From: JAGWAJ01 sp026707615 | GTDB taxonomy: Bacteria > Acidobacteriota > Vicinamibacteria > Vicinamibacterales > UBA8438 | DNA: 64,000 nt | NCBI GenBank assembly: GCA_965207595.1 | Contig: CBDBMW010000012.1 | Location: 744,001-808,000, forward strand | Direction of reading: 5' to 3' | Shown: positions 52,547 through 61,088 of the stretch, piece by piece | Layout: every line of letters starts with the position of its first letter | Position numbering within the stretch: position 1 is the first letter of the stretch | Made by a program: the position numbers and the translations under genes | Notes under the pieces: generated by a model | What the model was told of the DNA's origin: nothing | What the model saw: only the letters and a program-made list of their open reading frames with translations | Database searches by the model: none

Positions 52547-53128
52547 ATGGATGCCACCATCAGGGCCGCCTGCCCGGACGACGCCGCGGCCATCGCCGGC
52601 GTGCACGTCACGAGTCTGCGCGCGTCGGCCCCCGACCTGCTGCCCGCGCACCTGACGCCGATCGTGCTGCCCCCGGCGGGCGCCGCGCCGCGCGCCCGCG
52701 CATGGAAGCGCTGGATCGAGCGCGGGCGTACCAGCACGTTCGTGTCGCTCGCGGGCGCCACGGTCTCGGGTTTCTGCACGCTGCACCCGGCGACCCACGA
52801 CGTCCGCGCGGCCGCGGGCGCTGGCGCCGAGAACGCCGGGCCGGAAGCCGCCGGCGCGAGCAACGCCGCCGCATGTGGCGAGATCGCGAGCTTCTACGTG
52901 CTCCCCTCCGAGTGGCGGCGCGGCACGGGTCGCCGCCTGGGTGGGCACGCCCTGGCCGAGGCCCGCGCGCGGGGGTTCGCCGAGGTGATGCTCTGGGTGC
53001 TGGAGACCAACGCGCGGGCACGGCGCTTCTACGAATCGCTCGGCTTCCGGCCCGACGGCGCCTCCAAGGTCTTCCTCGAGCGACCCTACGGGTCGTGGCA
53101 CGAGCTCCGCTACCGGAGGGCGGTGTAG
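52547..53128 (+). CDS. GNAT family N-acetyltransferase
   Basis: 193-aa acetyltransferase. N-terminal IRAACPDDAAAIAGVHVTSL is a GNAT start, the acetyl-CoA loop is VLPSEWRRGTGRRLGG, and LWVLETNARARRFYESLGF is motif B. An Ala/Gly-rich insertion lies around residues 86-105. ATG 52547 has GAGGAAG upstream. Acceptor unknown. It precedes the DinB-family gene by 27 bp. Confidence 0.88.
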   Translation: MDATIRAACPDDAAAIAGVHVTSLRASAPDLLPAHLTPIVLPPAGAAPRARAWKRWIERGRTSTFVSLAGATVSGFCTLHPATHDVRAAAGAGAENAGPEAAGASNAAACGEIASFYVLPSEWRRGTGRRLGGHALAEARARGFAEVMLWVLETNARARRFYESLGFRPDGASKVFLERPYGSWHELRYRRAV

Positions 53129-53155
53129 ACGGAGCGGCTCCGGGAGGCCGGAACC

Positions 53156-53668
53156 ATGGCGACAACGTCGCTCCTCGACGAGGCGCTCGAAGCCTGGGCC
53201 GACGCCCGGCGCGGGGTCATCGCGGAGCTCCGCAGCGTCCCTCCCGGCCAGATCGACTTCCGCCCGGAGCCGGGCGCCCGCTCCGCGGCCCAGATCGCCC
53301 AGCACGTCGTCGACACCGCCCTGATGTGGTGTGGCGAGCTCGCGGATCCGGACGGCGACTTCACCCGCAAGAGCTTCCCCGCCTTCATGAAGGCCTACGG
53401 GACGCCGGCGTCGAAGCGCCCCCGCGACCGGAGCGGGCTCGTCCGGCTCCTGCGGTCGACGCACGCCGCCGGTGTGCGCCGGCTCCGAGCCGTCGGTGAG
53501 GTCGGCATCCTGCAGGCCATCCGCCGCTTCGACGGCGAGACCGGTACGCGCCTCGCGTGGCTGCAGCACGGCATCGCCCACGAGGAGTACCACCGGGGCC
53601 AGCTCGCGCTCTACGTGCGCCTGCTCGGGCGGACGCCGGCGCTGACCAGGCTGATCGAAGGAAACTGA
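53156..53668 (+). CDS. DinB family protein
   Basis: 170-aa four-helix-bundle protein of the DinB/YfiT superfamily. The metal-site histidines are visible in AQIAQHVVDTALMW and AWLQHGIAHEEYHRGQLALY (HxxxH pattern). Such proteins are often thiol-dependent transferases, but the substrate cannot be told. ATG 53156 follows GGAGGCCGG. Confidence 0.88.
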   Translation: MATTSLLDEALEAWADARRGVIAELRSVPPGQIDFRPEPGARSAAQIAQHVVDTALMWCGELADPDGDFTRKSFPAFMKAYGTPASKRPRDRSGLVRLLRSTHAAGVRRLRAVGEVGILQAIRRFDGETGTRLAWLQHGIAHEEYHRGQLALYVRLLGRTPALTRLIEGN

Positions 53669-53779
53669 CCCTCACTGCGCTTGGGCCGGGGGGCGCAGGG
53701 CAGGCGCACGGCCCCGGCGATGCGTCGGGCGACGGGATGCGCCGCCGCACCGCCAGGGCTGGACGACGAGTCCGGACGG

Positions 53780-54685
53780 TCAGTCGAGCGAGATCGGGTA
53801 GATGATGAGCTGGTTGGTGTTGAGCTGCGGAATCAGGACCCGGCTGCGGCCCACGTCGATGCCGATGTCGGCCGCCGGCGTGTCCGTGACCACATCGCTG
53901 ACCGCGCCGTCCGGGGCGATCCGGTAGACGGCGTTGCCGCCGAAGCTCGAGACCAGCAGCGAGCCGTCGGCGGCGACGACCACGCCGTCGAGCTGGCCCT
54001 GCGGCAGCTCGGCCAGGGTCGTGAGGCTTCCGTCCTCGCCGACGATGGAAACGATGTTCGAGCCGATGGGGGCCAGCACCAGACCCTGCGGCGCCTCGAC
54101 GACGCCGTTCGGGAGCGCCAGCGCGTCGCCTTCTGCGATCGCCTGCGGCTGGCCGTCGGCGTCGAAGCGGTAGAGGGCTGCCGTGCCGGTGGGCGTAATG
54201 CCTCCCGGGCCGATCGAGATGCCGGTGTCGGTGACGTAGACCGTGCCGTCGGCACCTACCGCAACGTCGTTCAGGAAGCCGGCGCCCGGGACCTCCCAGG
54301 CGTCGAGCGGGGCACCCGTGGTCCGGTCGAACACACGGACGGTGTCGATGTCCGCCACGTAGAAGCGGTCGCCGTGGATGGCGCTCCCCTTCGGGGCGTG
54401 GAGCGTGACCGCCGGATCCTCGCCGTCGATCCACTTGAGATGCGTGATGGTGCCGTCCGGCGAGAGGCGCGTGATGAACCCGTTGTCGTCGACGTCGCCG
54501 GGGCCGCCGTTGATGTTCGAGACGAGGTAGACGTCCGCCTCCGGGTCGTGGACCGCGGACTCGGGGGTGGCCATGCCGGTGACCACGACCGGCTCCTGGC
54601 CGTGGATCGGCGGCGCGAGGAGCAGGACGGCGGCCAGCGCGAGGGCCGCGCGGCGGAGGGCTCGGGTGCTGCGGTGGATGGTCAT
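53780..54685 (-). CDS. secreted SMP-30/NHL-type beta-propeller protein
   Basis: About 301 aa with a signal peptide ending near IHGQ. Repeats such as AVHDPEADVYLVSNINGG, DGFITRLSPDGTITHLKW-like strands, FLNDVAVGADGTVYVTDTG and QLDGVVVAADGSLLVSSFGG mark an SMP-30/gluconolactonase-like six-bladed propeller. ATG 54685 fits the GGAGAG site; a GTG at 54694 is also possible. Lactonase activity is a family guess. Confidence 0.8.
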   Translation of the reverse strand: MTIHRSTRALRRAALALAAVLLLAPPIHGQEPVVVTGMATPESAVHDPEADVYLVSNINGGPGDVDDNGFITRLSPDGTITHLKWIDGEDPAVTLHAPKGSAIHGDRFYVADIDTVRVFDRTTGAPLDAWEVPGAGFLNDVAVGADGTVYVTDTGISIGPGGITPTGTAALYRFDADGQPQAIAEGDALALPNGVVEAPQGLVLAPIGSNIVSIVGEDGSLTTLAELPQGQLDGVVVAADGSLLVSSFGGNAVYRIAPDGAVSDVVTDTPAADIGIDVGRSRVLIPQLNTNQLIIYPISLD

Positions 54686-54984
54686 GTCTGTCACGCTCTC
54701 CAGAAGAATCGGTTACGAGGTAGGGGCCGGCGCCGCGAGCACCGGCCCGTGGTGCACGGGCCGGATCTTCCCGTGAACCCTCGCCGCCAGTCAATCGGGG
54801 CGAAGCCGCCGCCCTCGACGCGGGTCCGGCCATGCCGACCGACCCCGCGTGCGCCCGCCGGCGGCGGCCGCGGCTTCCTCTTCGGCATCGGCGTGGCGGA
54901 CGCCGAAGCCGAGGTCGCCCCCTCGCCCGCCACCGCTTCCGCGGGCACCCGGCCAGCGGCACCACGGTCCAACCCGGGCAGGCG

Positions 54985-55959
54985 TCAATCGAGCCGCGCC
55001 CAGAGGATGGTGCTCTGCCCCTCGCGCCCCTCGTCGTCGACGCCGACCGGCGGCCGCAACGCGAGGTGCGTGTCGGTCAGCTCGTAGAACCGTTGCGCGT
55101 CGGTGCCGCTCTGCCCGGGATCCTCGTTGCCGATGCGGTGGTGCACGAGGTAGCTCTCCTCCTCGTTCACCGAGAAGGGGCCGAAGTAGCTGCCGTAGCT
55201 GAGGACGGTCGCCAGGGCCTCGTCCGCCGTCGGCTCGTCGCCGGCGTAGGGCATGCGGCCGGGCCGCATCAGGTGCACGGACATGTGTCCGGACGGGGCG
55301 TACATGATGTAGGCGGTCTCGTACTGGTCGACCTCGATCGGCTCGCCGTCGGTCGTCTCGCGCGAGATCGACTCCACGCGGTAGGCCCCGAAGAGCCGCC
55401 GGTGGGTGTCCGTGAGCTCGGCCTCGGGGATCGCGGGGAGCCGTTCCCAGGTGATGAACGACCTCGCGCCGTCCTCGCTGGCGGGGGGTTGCAGGATGAG
55501 GTTGTCCCCCTCGAAGGTGAAGAAGCGCTGGTAGTCGGAGCCGGCGCCGTCCGGGTTCAGGCTCCCCTCGAGGTGGTGGGTCACGTACCCCTCCGCCTCG
55601 TTGACCGTGAACCGCCCGAAGTAGGAAGCGTAGCTGCCCATCTGGGCGAGCGCTTCGTCGGCCGTCGGCCCGTCCTCGGAGTACGGCTCCCGGTCGGGCT
55701 GCATGAGGGCGACGCCCATGTACCCGGCCGGGTCGTACATGATGTAGCCCTCCCGATTCTCCAGGGGCTCGCCGATCAGCTCGCCGTCGGCGTCGCGGCG
55801 CTCGCTGCGCACCAGCGACCAGGCGCCGGCGAAGCGGTCGTTCGGGTTCGCGGCTTCCATCGCCGCCGCCGGCTCGGCGGGTTCGCTCCCCCCGCAGGCG
55901 AACGACACGCCGAGGATGACGGTGACCGTCGCGAGCATCGCGAATCTGGTGGTTCGCAT
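54985..55959 (-). CDS. lipoprotein with two lipocalin-like domains
   Basis: 324-aa protein with a lipobox (GVSFACG). Two lipocalin_5-like domains follow in tandem: FAGAWSLVRSERRDADGELI ... YIMYDPAGYMGVALMQPDRE, and LFGAYRVESISRETTDGEPI ... YIMYAPSGHMSVHLMRPGRM. Each ends with a strand carrying SYFGRF/SYFGPF then an HH motif (VTHH, LVHH). The internal duplication is clear from the matched motifs. A small-molecule binding role is likely; ligand unknown. GGGAGG precedes ATG 55959. Confidence 0.85.
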   Translation of the reverse strand: MRTTRFAMLATVTVILGVSFACGGSEPAEPAAAMEAANPNDRFAGAWSLVRSERRDADGELIGEPLENREGYIMYDPAGYMGVALMQPDREPYSEDGPTADEALAQMGSYASYFGRFTVNEAEGYVTHHLEGSLNPDGAGSDYQRFFTFEGDNLILQPPASEDGARSFITWERLPAIPEAELTDTHRRLFGAYRVESISRETTDGEPIEVDQYETAYIMYAPSGHMSVHLMRPGRMPYAGDEPTADEALATVLSYGSYFGPFSVNEEESYLVHHRIGNEDPGQSGTDAQRFYELTDTHLALRPPVGVDDEGREGQSTILWARLD

Positions 55960-56038
55960 CGTTGTCCTCCCGACCCGAAAGTCAAGCGTGCCGGCATCTT
56001 AGCGCGACACGGAAGCCGCCCGCCAGTGGCCGCGACCC

Positions 56039-56266
56039 TCACTCGGTCCCTTCGCGGCTGCGATCGATGTCGCGCCGCCCGGGTGCTGGCGGCGCCGACT
56101 CCGCGTTGCCGTCGCGCGCCGGGAGGCGGCCCGCCTGTTGCAGCGCGCGGCGGAGGATGAAGTCGATCTGCCCGTTGACGCTCCGCAGCTCGTCGGCGGC
56201 CCAGCGCTGCAGGGCGGCGAGAACCTCCGGCTCGGTGCGCAGCAGGAACGGCTTGCGTGCGGCCAT
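56039..56266 (-). CDS. small Arc-like/ribbon-helix-helix protein
   Basis: 75-aa protein with KPFLLRTEPEVLAALQRWAA followed by DELRSVNGQIDFILRRALQQ, the strand-helix-helix layout of Arc-like DNA-binding proteins. The C-terminus is polar. Small proteins of this kind commonly lie immediately after SPFH-domain genes, as here (74 bp gap). Role unknown. Confidence 0.78.
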   Translation of the reverse strand: MAARKPFLLRTEPEVLAALQRWAADELRSVNGQIDFILRRALQQAGRLPARDGNAESAPPAPGRRDIDRSREGTE

Positions 56267-56340
56267 CGATGCGACCTTGCTGAACGGCCTGGACGAGGAT
56301 CGGAACGAGGAACCGTCGGGCGGCGTATCCCCGATTCCGG

Positions 56341-57225
56341 CTACTGGTGCAACGTGCCCGTGTTGACGACCGGCTGCGTCGCCTTGTCGCCGCAGAGCAC
56401 GACCAGCAGGTTGCTCACCATCGCCGCCTTCCGCTCCTCGTCCAGCTCCACGATGTTGCGGTTGGAGAGGCTGTCGAGCGCCATCTGCACCATGCTCACC
56501 GCCCCGTCGACGATGCGGCTGCGCGCGGCGATGATGGCGCCCGCCTGCTGGCGCTGGAGCATCGCCGAGGCGATCTCCGGCGCGTAGGCCAGGTGGGTGA
56601 TCCGCGCCTCGAGCACCTCGACCCCGGCCTTGTGCAGCCGCCCCTGGATCTCGGTCTGCAATTGCCCGGCGATCTCTTCCGTGTTGCCGCGCAGGGAGAT
56701 CTGCGCCTCCTCGTGTGCGTCGTACGGATAGCGGGTGGCGAGGTTGCGGACCGCGGACTCGCTCTGGACGTTGACGTAGTGGACGTAGTCGTCCACCTCG
56801 AAGACCGCCTCGGCCGTGTCGACCACCTTCCAGACGACGACGGCGGCGATCTCGATCGGGTTGCCTTCCGTGTCGTTCACCTTGGAGCGCGCCGTCTCGA
56901 AGTTGCGGACGCGCAGCGAGACCGGGCGCCGCCCGGAGAGCGCGTACAGCGGATTGGCCCAGCGCAGGCCGGGGTCGCGGGCCGTGCCGACGTAGCGTCC
57001 GAACAGCAGCAGCACGCGCGCCTGGTTGGGATTGACTATGAAGAGACCGGCGAACAGGAACCCGATGACAGGCACGGCCAGGATGTAGACCAGACCGACG
57101 AGCGACAGTTGCTGGTCCGAGGCGACGTCGACGATGAACAGCGTGACGGCCGCGGCCAGGGCGGCGAGCAGAGCGAGCAGCACGAGCCAACCCGACGGCG
57201 CCGCGAACGGCTTCTCTTGAATCAT
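56341..57225 (-). CDS. SPFH/band 7 domain protein
   Basis: 294-aa stomatin-like membrane protein. Two N-terminal transmembrane segments (VLLALLAALAAAVTLFIVDV; LVGLVYILAVPVIGFLFAGL) precede the SPFH domain (VNPNQARVLLLFGRYVGTAR, AAVVVWKVVDTAEAVFEVDD, EVLEARITHLAYAPEIASAM). The C-terminus has the usual Ala/Gln helical region and PVVNTGTLH. It probably organises membrane microdomains or proteases. An AT-rich promoter region with TGATAT-type repeats lies upstream. Confidence 0.92.
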   Translation of the reverse strand: MIQEKPFAAPSGWLVLLALLAALAAAVTLFIVDVASDQQLSLVGLVYILAVPVIGFLFAGLFIVNPNQARVLLLFGRYVGTARDPGLRWANPLYALSGRRPVSLRVRNFETARSKVNDTEGNPIEIAAVVVWKVVDTAEAVFEVDDYVHYVNVQSESAVRNLATRYPYDAHEEAQISLRGNTEEIAGQLQTEIQGRLHKAGVEVLEARITHLAYAPEIASAMLQRQQAGAIIAARSRIVDGAVSMVQMALDSLSNRNIVELDEERKAAMVSNLLVVLCGDKATQPVVNTGTLHQ

Positions 57226-57596
57226 GACTCCTCCCGGATGATTTCTAAATCATATCATAGTGATATCACCCAGCGGCGTCGCGCTCGAGCCTGTCACGGC
57301 GCGGCGAGCGACCCGTCCACCAAGCGGGGCGCAGATTGTCCGCCGATGCCGCCTCGCTACCGCGCGGCTGAACAACTCTCCCAGCCACGGCCCGGCAGCC
57401 GGCGGCACAGCCGCAGCGAGGAGCGACGGCATCTTCCGGCCTGGCAGGCAGCGATCAGGCGACTCCGCGACGCGAGTCCGCGCGACGGCCGGCACCGATA
57501 CGGGGGCGCGCCGCGGCGGGTATGATCTCGGGCAGGCCAGTGGCGGCCGCGATCGTCAATCCGGGAGGCCGGGGCGATTCAACGAGGATGCTACCG
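57226..57596. promoter_or_regulatory. divergent region between SPFH and PQQ dehydrogenase genes
   Basis: About 370 bp. The first 45 bp are AT-rich with ATCATATCATAGTGATATCA (57249-57268), giving overlapping TGATATCA and ATGATAT boxes suited to a regulator or the SPFH promoter. The rest is GC-rich without recognisable features. Confidence 0.45.
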
Positions 57597-59597
57597 ATGC
57601 GATCCGCGACTCTGCACCGGCCCGGTCCGGCCGGCCTCCCGGTCCCGCGCCCCGCCGTGGCGACGGCGGCGATCGCCGTGCTCCTCACCGCCGTTCCCGC
57701 CGCGGCGCAGCACGGTGCGACCGGGGGCGAGTGGCGCACGTGGGCGGGCGACCTCGGGGCGACGCGCTACGCGCCGCTCGACCGGATCGACGCCGGCAAC
57801 TTCAATGACCTGACCGTCGCCTGGTCCTACCGCACCGACAACCTCGGCCCGAGCCCCGACTTCAACCTGCAGTCCACGCCGCTGGTCGTCGACGGCGTCC
57901 TCTACACGACGGCGGGGAGCCGGCGGGCGGTGGTAGCCCTCGATGCCGGCACCGGCGAGCACCTCTGGATGTACCGCCTCGACGAAGGCGAACGCGCGGA
58001 GCGGTCCGTGCGGCGGCTCTCCGGCCGCGGCGTCGGCTACTGGAGCGACGGTGCGGGCGACACGCGCATCTACTTCGTGACGATCGGCTACCAGCTCGTG
58101 GCTCTCGACGCCGCCACCGGCCGCCCCGTGCCCGGATTCGGGGAGGGCGGCATCGTCGATCTGAAGCAGAACAACGACCAGGATCTCGATCCGGTCACGA
58201 GCGAGCTCGCCTGGAACGGCGCGCCGGTGGTCGCCAGCGACGTCGTGATCGTCGGCGCCGCGAGCCGCCCCGGCGGCACGCCGCCGAGCCGCCGCAACGC
58301 GAAGGGCTACGTGCGCGGCTTCGACGCCCGGACGGGCGAGCGCCGCTGGATCTTCCACACCATCCCCCAGCCGGGCGAGTTCGGCCACGAGACGTGGGAG
58401 GACGGTTCCTGGGAGTACACCGGCAACACCGGCGTCTGGACCCAGATGACGGTCGACGCCGAGCTCGGCATCGCGTACCTGCCGGTCGAGATCCCGACCG
58501 GCGACTACTACGGCGGCCACCGGCCCGGCGACAACCTGTTCGCCGAGAGCCTGGTGGCGGTCGACGTCGAGACCGGCGAGCGCATCTGGCACTTCCAGTT
58601 CGTGCACCACCCGGTCTGGGACTACGACGTCCCCTGCGCGCCGATCCTGGCCGACATCACGGTGGACGGCCGCGAGATCAAGGCCATCGCGCAGCCCACG
58701 AAGCAGGGCTGGGTCTACGTCTTCGACCGCGTGACCGGCGAGCCGGTCTGGCCGATAGAAGAACGGCCCGTGCCGGCCGGCGACCTCCCCGGCGAGACCT
58801 ACTCCCCGACGCAGCCGTTCCCGACCCGGCCCCCGCCCTTCGAGCGGCAGGGCTTCGACCTCGACGAGCTCCTCGACTTCACGCCCGAGCTCCACGCCGA
58901 GGCGCTCCGCATCGCGCAGCAGTACCGCACCGGCCCCGTCTTCACGCCGCCCATCCGGCGCGGCGCGGGCGACCTGTTCGGCACGCTGTTCGTGCCCAAC
59001 GGCGCGAACTGGCCGGGAGGCTCGTACGACCCGGAGACCGGCATCCTCTATCTGTTCTCGCAGACGCTGAGCCGCGTGCTCGCGATGCAGTCCATTCCCG
59101 AGCGCTCGGACATGGCGTTCATCAACGGCCCGGCGCGCGGCCCCGGCCAGACCGTGCAGGGGCTGCCGCTGATGAAGCCGCCGTGGGGCCGCATCACGGC
59201 CATCGACCTCAACACCGGCACCATCGTGTGGCAGGTGCCGCACGGCGAGACGCCCGACTCGGTGCGCCGCCATCCCGCGCTGCGGGGCGTCGACATTCCC
59301 CGCACGGGACGCAAGGGCCCGGTCGGCACGCTGACGACGAAGACCCTGGTGATCTCGGGGGAGGGCGGGCGCAACGCCATCGACCGCGGCTTCTTCACCA
59401 CTCCCGACGGGCGGCGCGGCGCCATGCTGCGGGCCTACGACAAGGCGACCGGCGAGAACGTCGGCGAGGTCTACATGCCCGCCCCGCAGACGGGCACCCC
59501 GATGACCTACCTGCACGACGGGCGGCAGTTCGTCGTCGTCGCCGTCGGCGGCGTCAGCGTCCCCGCCCGGCTGCTCGCGTACACGCTGCCGGACTGA
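57597..59597 (+). CDS. PQQ-dependent membrane/periplasmic dehydrogenase (glucose/quinate DH-like)
   Basis: 666-aa quinoprotein. Signal peptide AIAVLLTAVPAAAQ, then propeller blades (EWRTWAGDLGATRYAPLDRI, LQSTPLVVDGVLYTT, VALDAGTGEHLWMY). The active-site segment HHPVWDYDVPCAPIL is typical of the glucose/quinate dehydrogenase branch, with NGANWPGGSYDPETGILYLF and TGTPMTYLHDGRQFVVVAVG near the end. No heme domain or N-terminal membrane bundle. ATG 57597 has GAGG nine bases upstream. A serine hydrolase and an esterase follow on the same strand. Confidence 0.9.
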   Translation: MRSATLHRPGPAGLPVPRPAVATAAIAVLLTAVPAAAQHGATGGEWRTWAGDLGATRYAPLDRIDAGNFNDLTVAWSYRTDNLGPSPDFNLQSTPLVVDGVLYTTAGSRRAVVALDAGTGEHLWMYRLDEGERAERSVRRLSGRGVGYWSDGAGDTRIYFVTIGYQLVALDAATGRPVPGFGEGGIVDLKQNNDQDLDPVTSELAWNGAPVVASDVVIVGAASRPGGTPPSRRNAKGYVRGFDARTGERRWIFHTIPQPGEFGHETWEDGSWEYTGNTGVWTQMTVDAELGIAYLPVEIPTGDYYGGHRPGDNLFAESLVAVDVETGERIWHFQFVHHPVWDYDVPCAPILADITVDGREIKAIAQPTKQGWVYVFDRVTGEPVWPIEERPVPAGDLPGETYSPTQPFPTRPPPFERQGFDLDELLDFTPELHAEALRIAQQYRTGPVFTPPIRRGAGDLFGTLFVPNGANWPGGSYDPETGILYLFSQTLSRVLAMQSIPERSDMAFINGPARGPGQTVQGLPLMKPPWGRITAIDLNTGTIVWQVPHGETPDSVRRHPALRGVDIPRTGRKGPVGTLTTKTLVISGEGGRNAIDRGFFTTPDGRRGAMLRAYDKATGENVGEVYMPAPQTGTPMTYLHDGRQFVVVAVGGVSVPARLLAYTLPD

Positions 59598-59625
59598 CGG
59601 CAGAACCTACTCTGGAGGTGCAATC

Positions 59626-60939
59626 GTGGTAGTGAGTTCCAAGCTGCGTTCCGTCACGCTCATGCTCGTCGCGGCGTTCGCGTTCGTCGCCGTTGCCGCC
59701 CCGGGTGGAGCGGCGGCCGCCGAGGCGGACCGCGACCTGAAGGCCGCGAAGCCGGAATCGGTCGGCATCGATCCCAAGCGGCTCGAACGGCTCGAGTCCG
59801 GCATGCGCGCCTTCGTGGACGAGGGCCGCCTCTCCGGCGTCGTCACCCTCGTGGCGCGCCACGGCAAGACCGCGCACCTGAGCGCGGCGGGCGTGAAGAG
59901 CACGGCCACCGGCGAGCCGCTCGCGACCGACTCGATCTTCCGCATCTACTCGATGACGAAGCCGGTGACGGGCGTCGCCATGATGATCCTCCACGAGGAG
60001 GGCAAGTGGCGGCTCGACGACCCGATCGCGAAGTACATCCCCGAGTGGGCCGACCTCAAGGTCTACGCGGGCGACGGGTCGGAGGGCGAGGGCGACGAGC
60101 TGGCGGTGGAGGATCCCGCGTCGCCGATGACGATGCGGCACGTCATGACGCACGCCGGCGGCCTCTCCTACGGCTTCGGGCCGCACCCCGTCGACCAGCG
60201 CTACGGGGCGGTCGACATCTTCGACCTGGAGAAGCCGCTCCAGACGATGATCGACAAGCTCGGCGACATCCCGCTGCTGGTCCACCCGGGCACGCAGTGG
60301 ATCTACAGCATCTCGGTCGACGTGCAGGGCTACCTGGTCGAGAAGCTCTCGGGCCAGCCGCTGGCCGACTTCTTCCGCGACCGCATCTTCGAGCCGCTCG
60401 GCATGTCGGACACCGCCTTCTACGTGCCGGAGGAGAAGATCGACCGTCTGGCGAGCATCCACGCCGCGGACGAGAACGGCAAGCTGCAGCCGAACCCGCA
60501 GATGTTCGGCCTGCTCGGCACGGACGCGACGGAGCCGCCGATCCTGCCGCTGGGCGGGGCCGGGCTCTTCTCGACGGCGGAAGACTACGCCCGCTTCGCG
60601 CAGATGCTGGCCAACGACGGCGAGCTGAACGGCGCGCGCATCCTGGCCCCGCGCACGGTGGAGACGATGCGCACCAACCACCTCTCGCCGGAGGCGGAGG
60701 CGACGATGACTCCCGGCCTCGGCTTCGGGATGGACTTCGCCGTGGTGCTCGACTCGGCCGCCGCGGGCGAGCCGAGCCGCGAGGGGTCGTACTACTGGAG
60801 CGGGGCGGCAGGCACCTGGTTCTGGATCGACCCGGCGACGGACCTGGTCTTCGTCGGCATGATCCAGCACCAGGGCCCGGAGATCGGCGAGATCCAGGGC
60901 GTGTCCCGCAACCTGATATACCAGGCCATCGTCAAGTAG
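59626..60939 (+). CDS. secreted serine hydrolase, beta-lactamase/class C-like
   Basis: 437-aa protein with signal peptide and a serine beta-lactamase/PBP-like fold. The SxxK motif is S109-M-T-K112; the YxN position reads YSIS; a late GSYYWSGAAGTWFW replaces the KTG strand, as in EstB-like esterases of this family. GTG 59626 follows TGGAGG. Likely an esterase or D-aminopeptidase rather than a resistance enzyme. Confidence 0.9.
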   Translation: MVVSSKLRSVTLMLVAAFAFVAVAAPGGAAAAEADRDLKAAKPESVGIDPKRLERLESGMRAFVDEGRLSGVVTLVARHGKTAHLSAAGVKSTATGEPLATDSIFRIYSMTKPVTGVAMMILHEEGKWRLDDPIAKYIPEWADLKVYAGDGSEGEGDELAVEDPASPMTMRHVMTHAGGLSYGFGPHPVDQRYGAVDIFDLEKPLQTMIDKLGDIPLLVHPGTQWIYSISVDVQGYLVEKLSGQPLADFFRDRIFEPLGMSDTAFYVPEEKIDRLASIHAADENGKLQPNPQMFGLLGTDATEPPILPLGGAGLFSTAEDYARFAQMLANDGELNGARILAPRTVETMRTNHLSPEAEATMTPGLGFGMDFAVVLDSAAAGEPSREGSYYWSGAAGTWFWIDPATDLVFVGMIQHQGPEIGEIQGVSRNLIYQAIVK

Positions 60940-61070
60940 GAGTCCGGGAAAGCAGAGAACGCGGGCGGACCGAGGAAGTGACCTGGTATCGAATCCATCA
61001 GGCCATCGCCGAGCAAGGACTCCGGGAAGCGGAGGATGCGGGCCGACCGAGGACGTGACCCAGTACCGAG
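60917..61070. repeat. two-copy ~77-bp tandem duplication at a gene end
   Basis: Unit 1 (about 60917-60993) includes the last codons of the serine hydrolase gene (CAGGCCATCGTCAAG then the stop) and downstream DNA. Unit 2 (about 60994-61070) repeats it with ~80% identity (CAGGCCATCGCCGAGCAAG, ACTCCGGGAAGCGGAGGA). The duplication fills the gap to the esterase gene. Confidence 0.7.
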
Positions 61071-61088
61071 GTGATTCGAGGTGATCTC

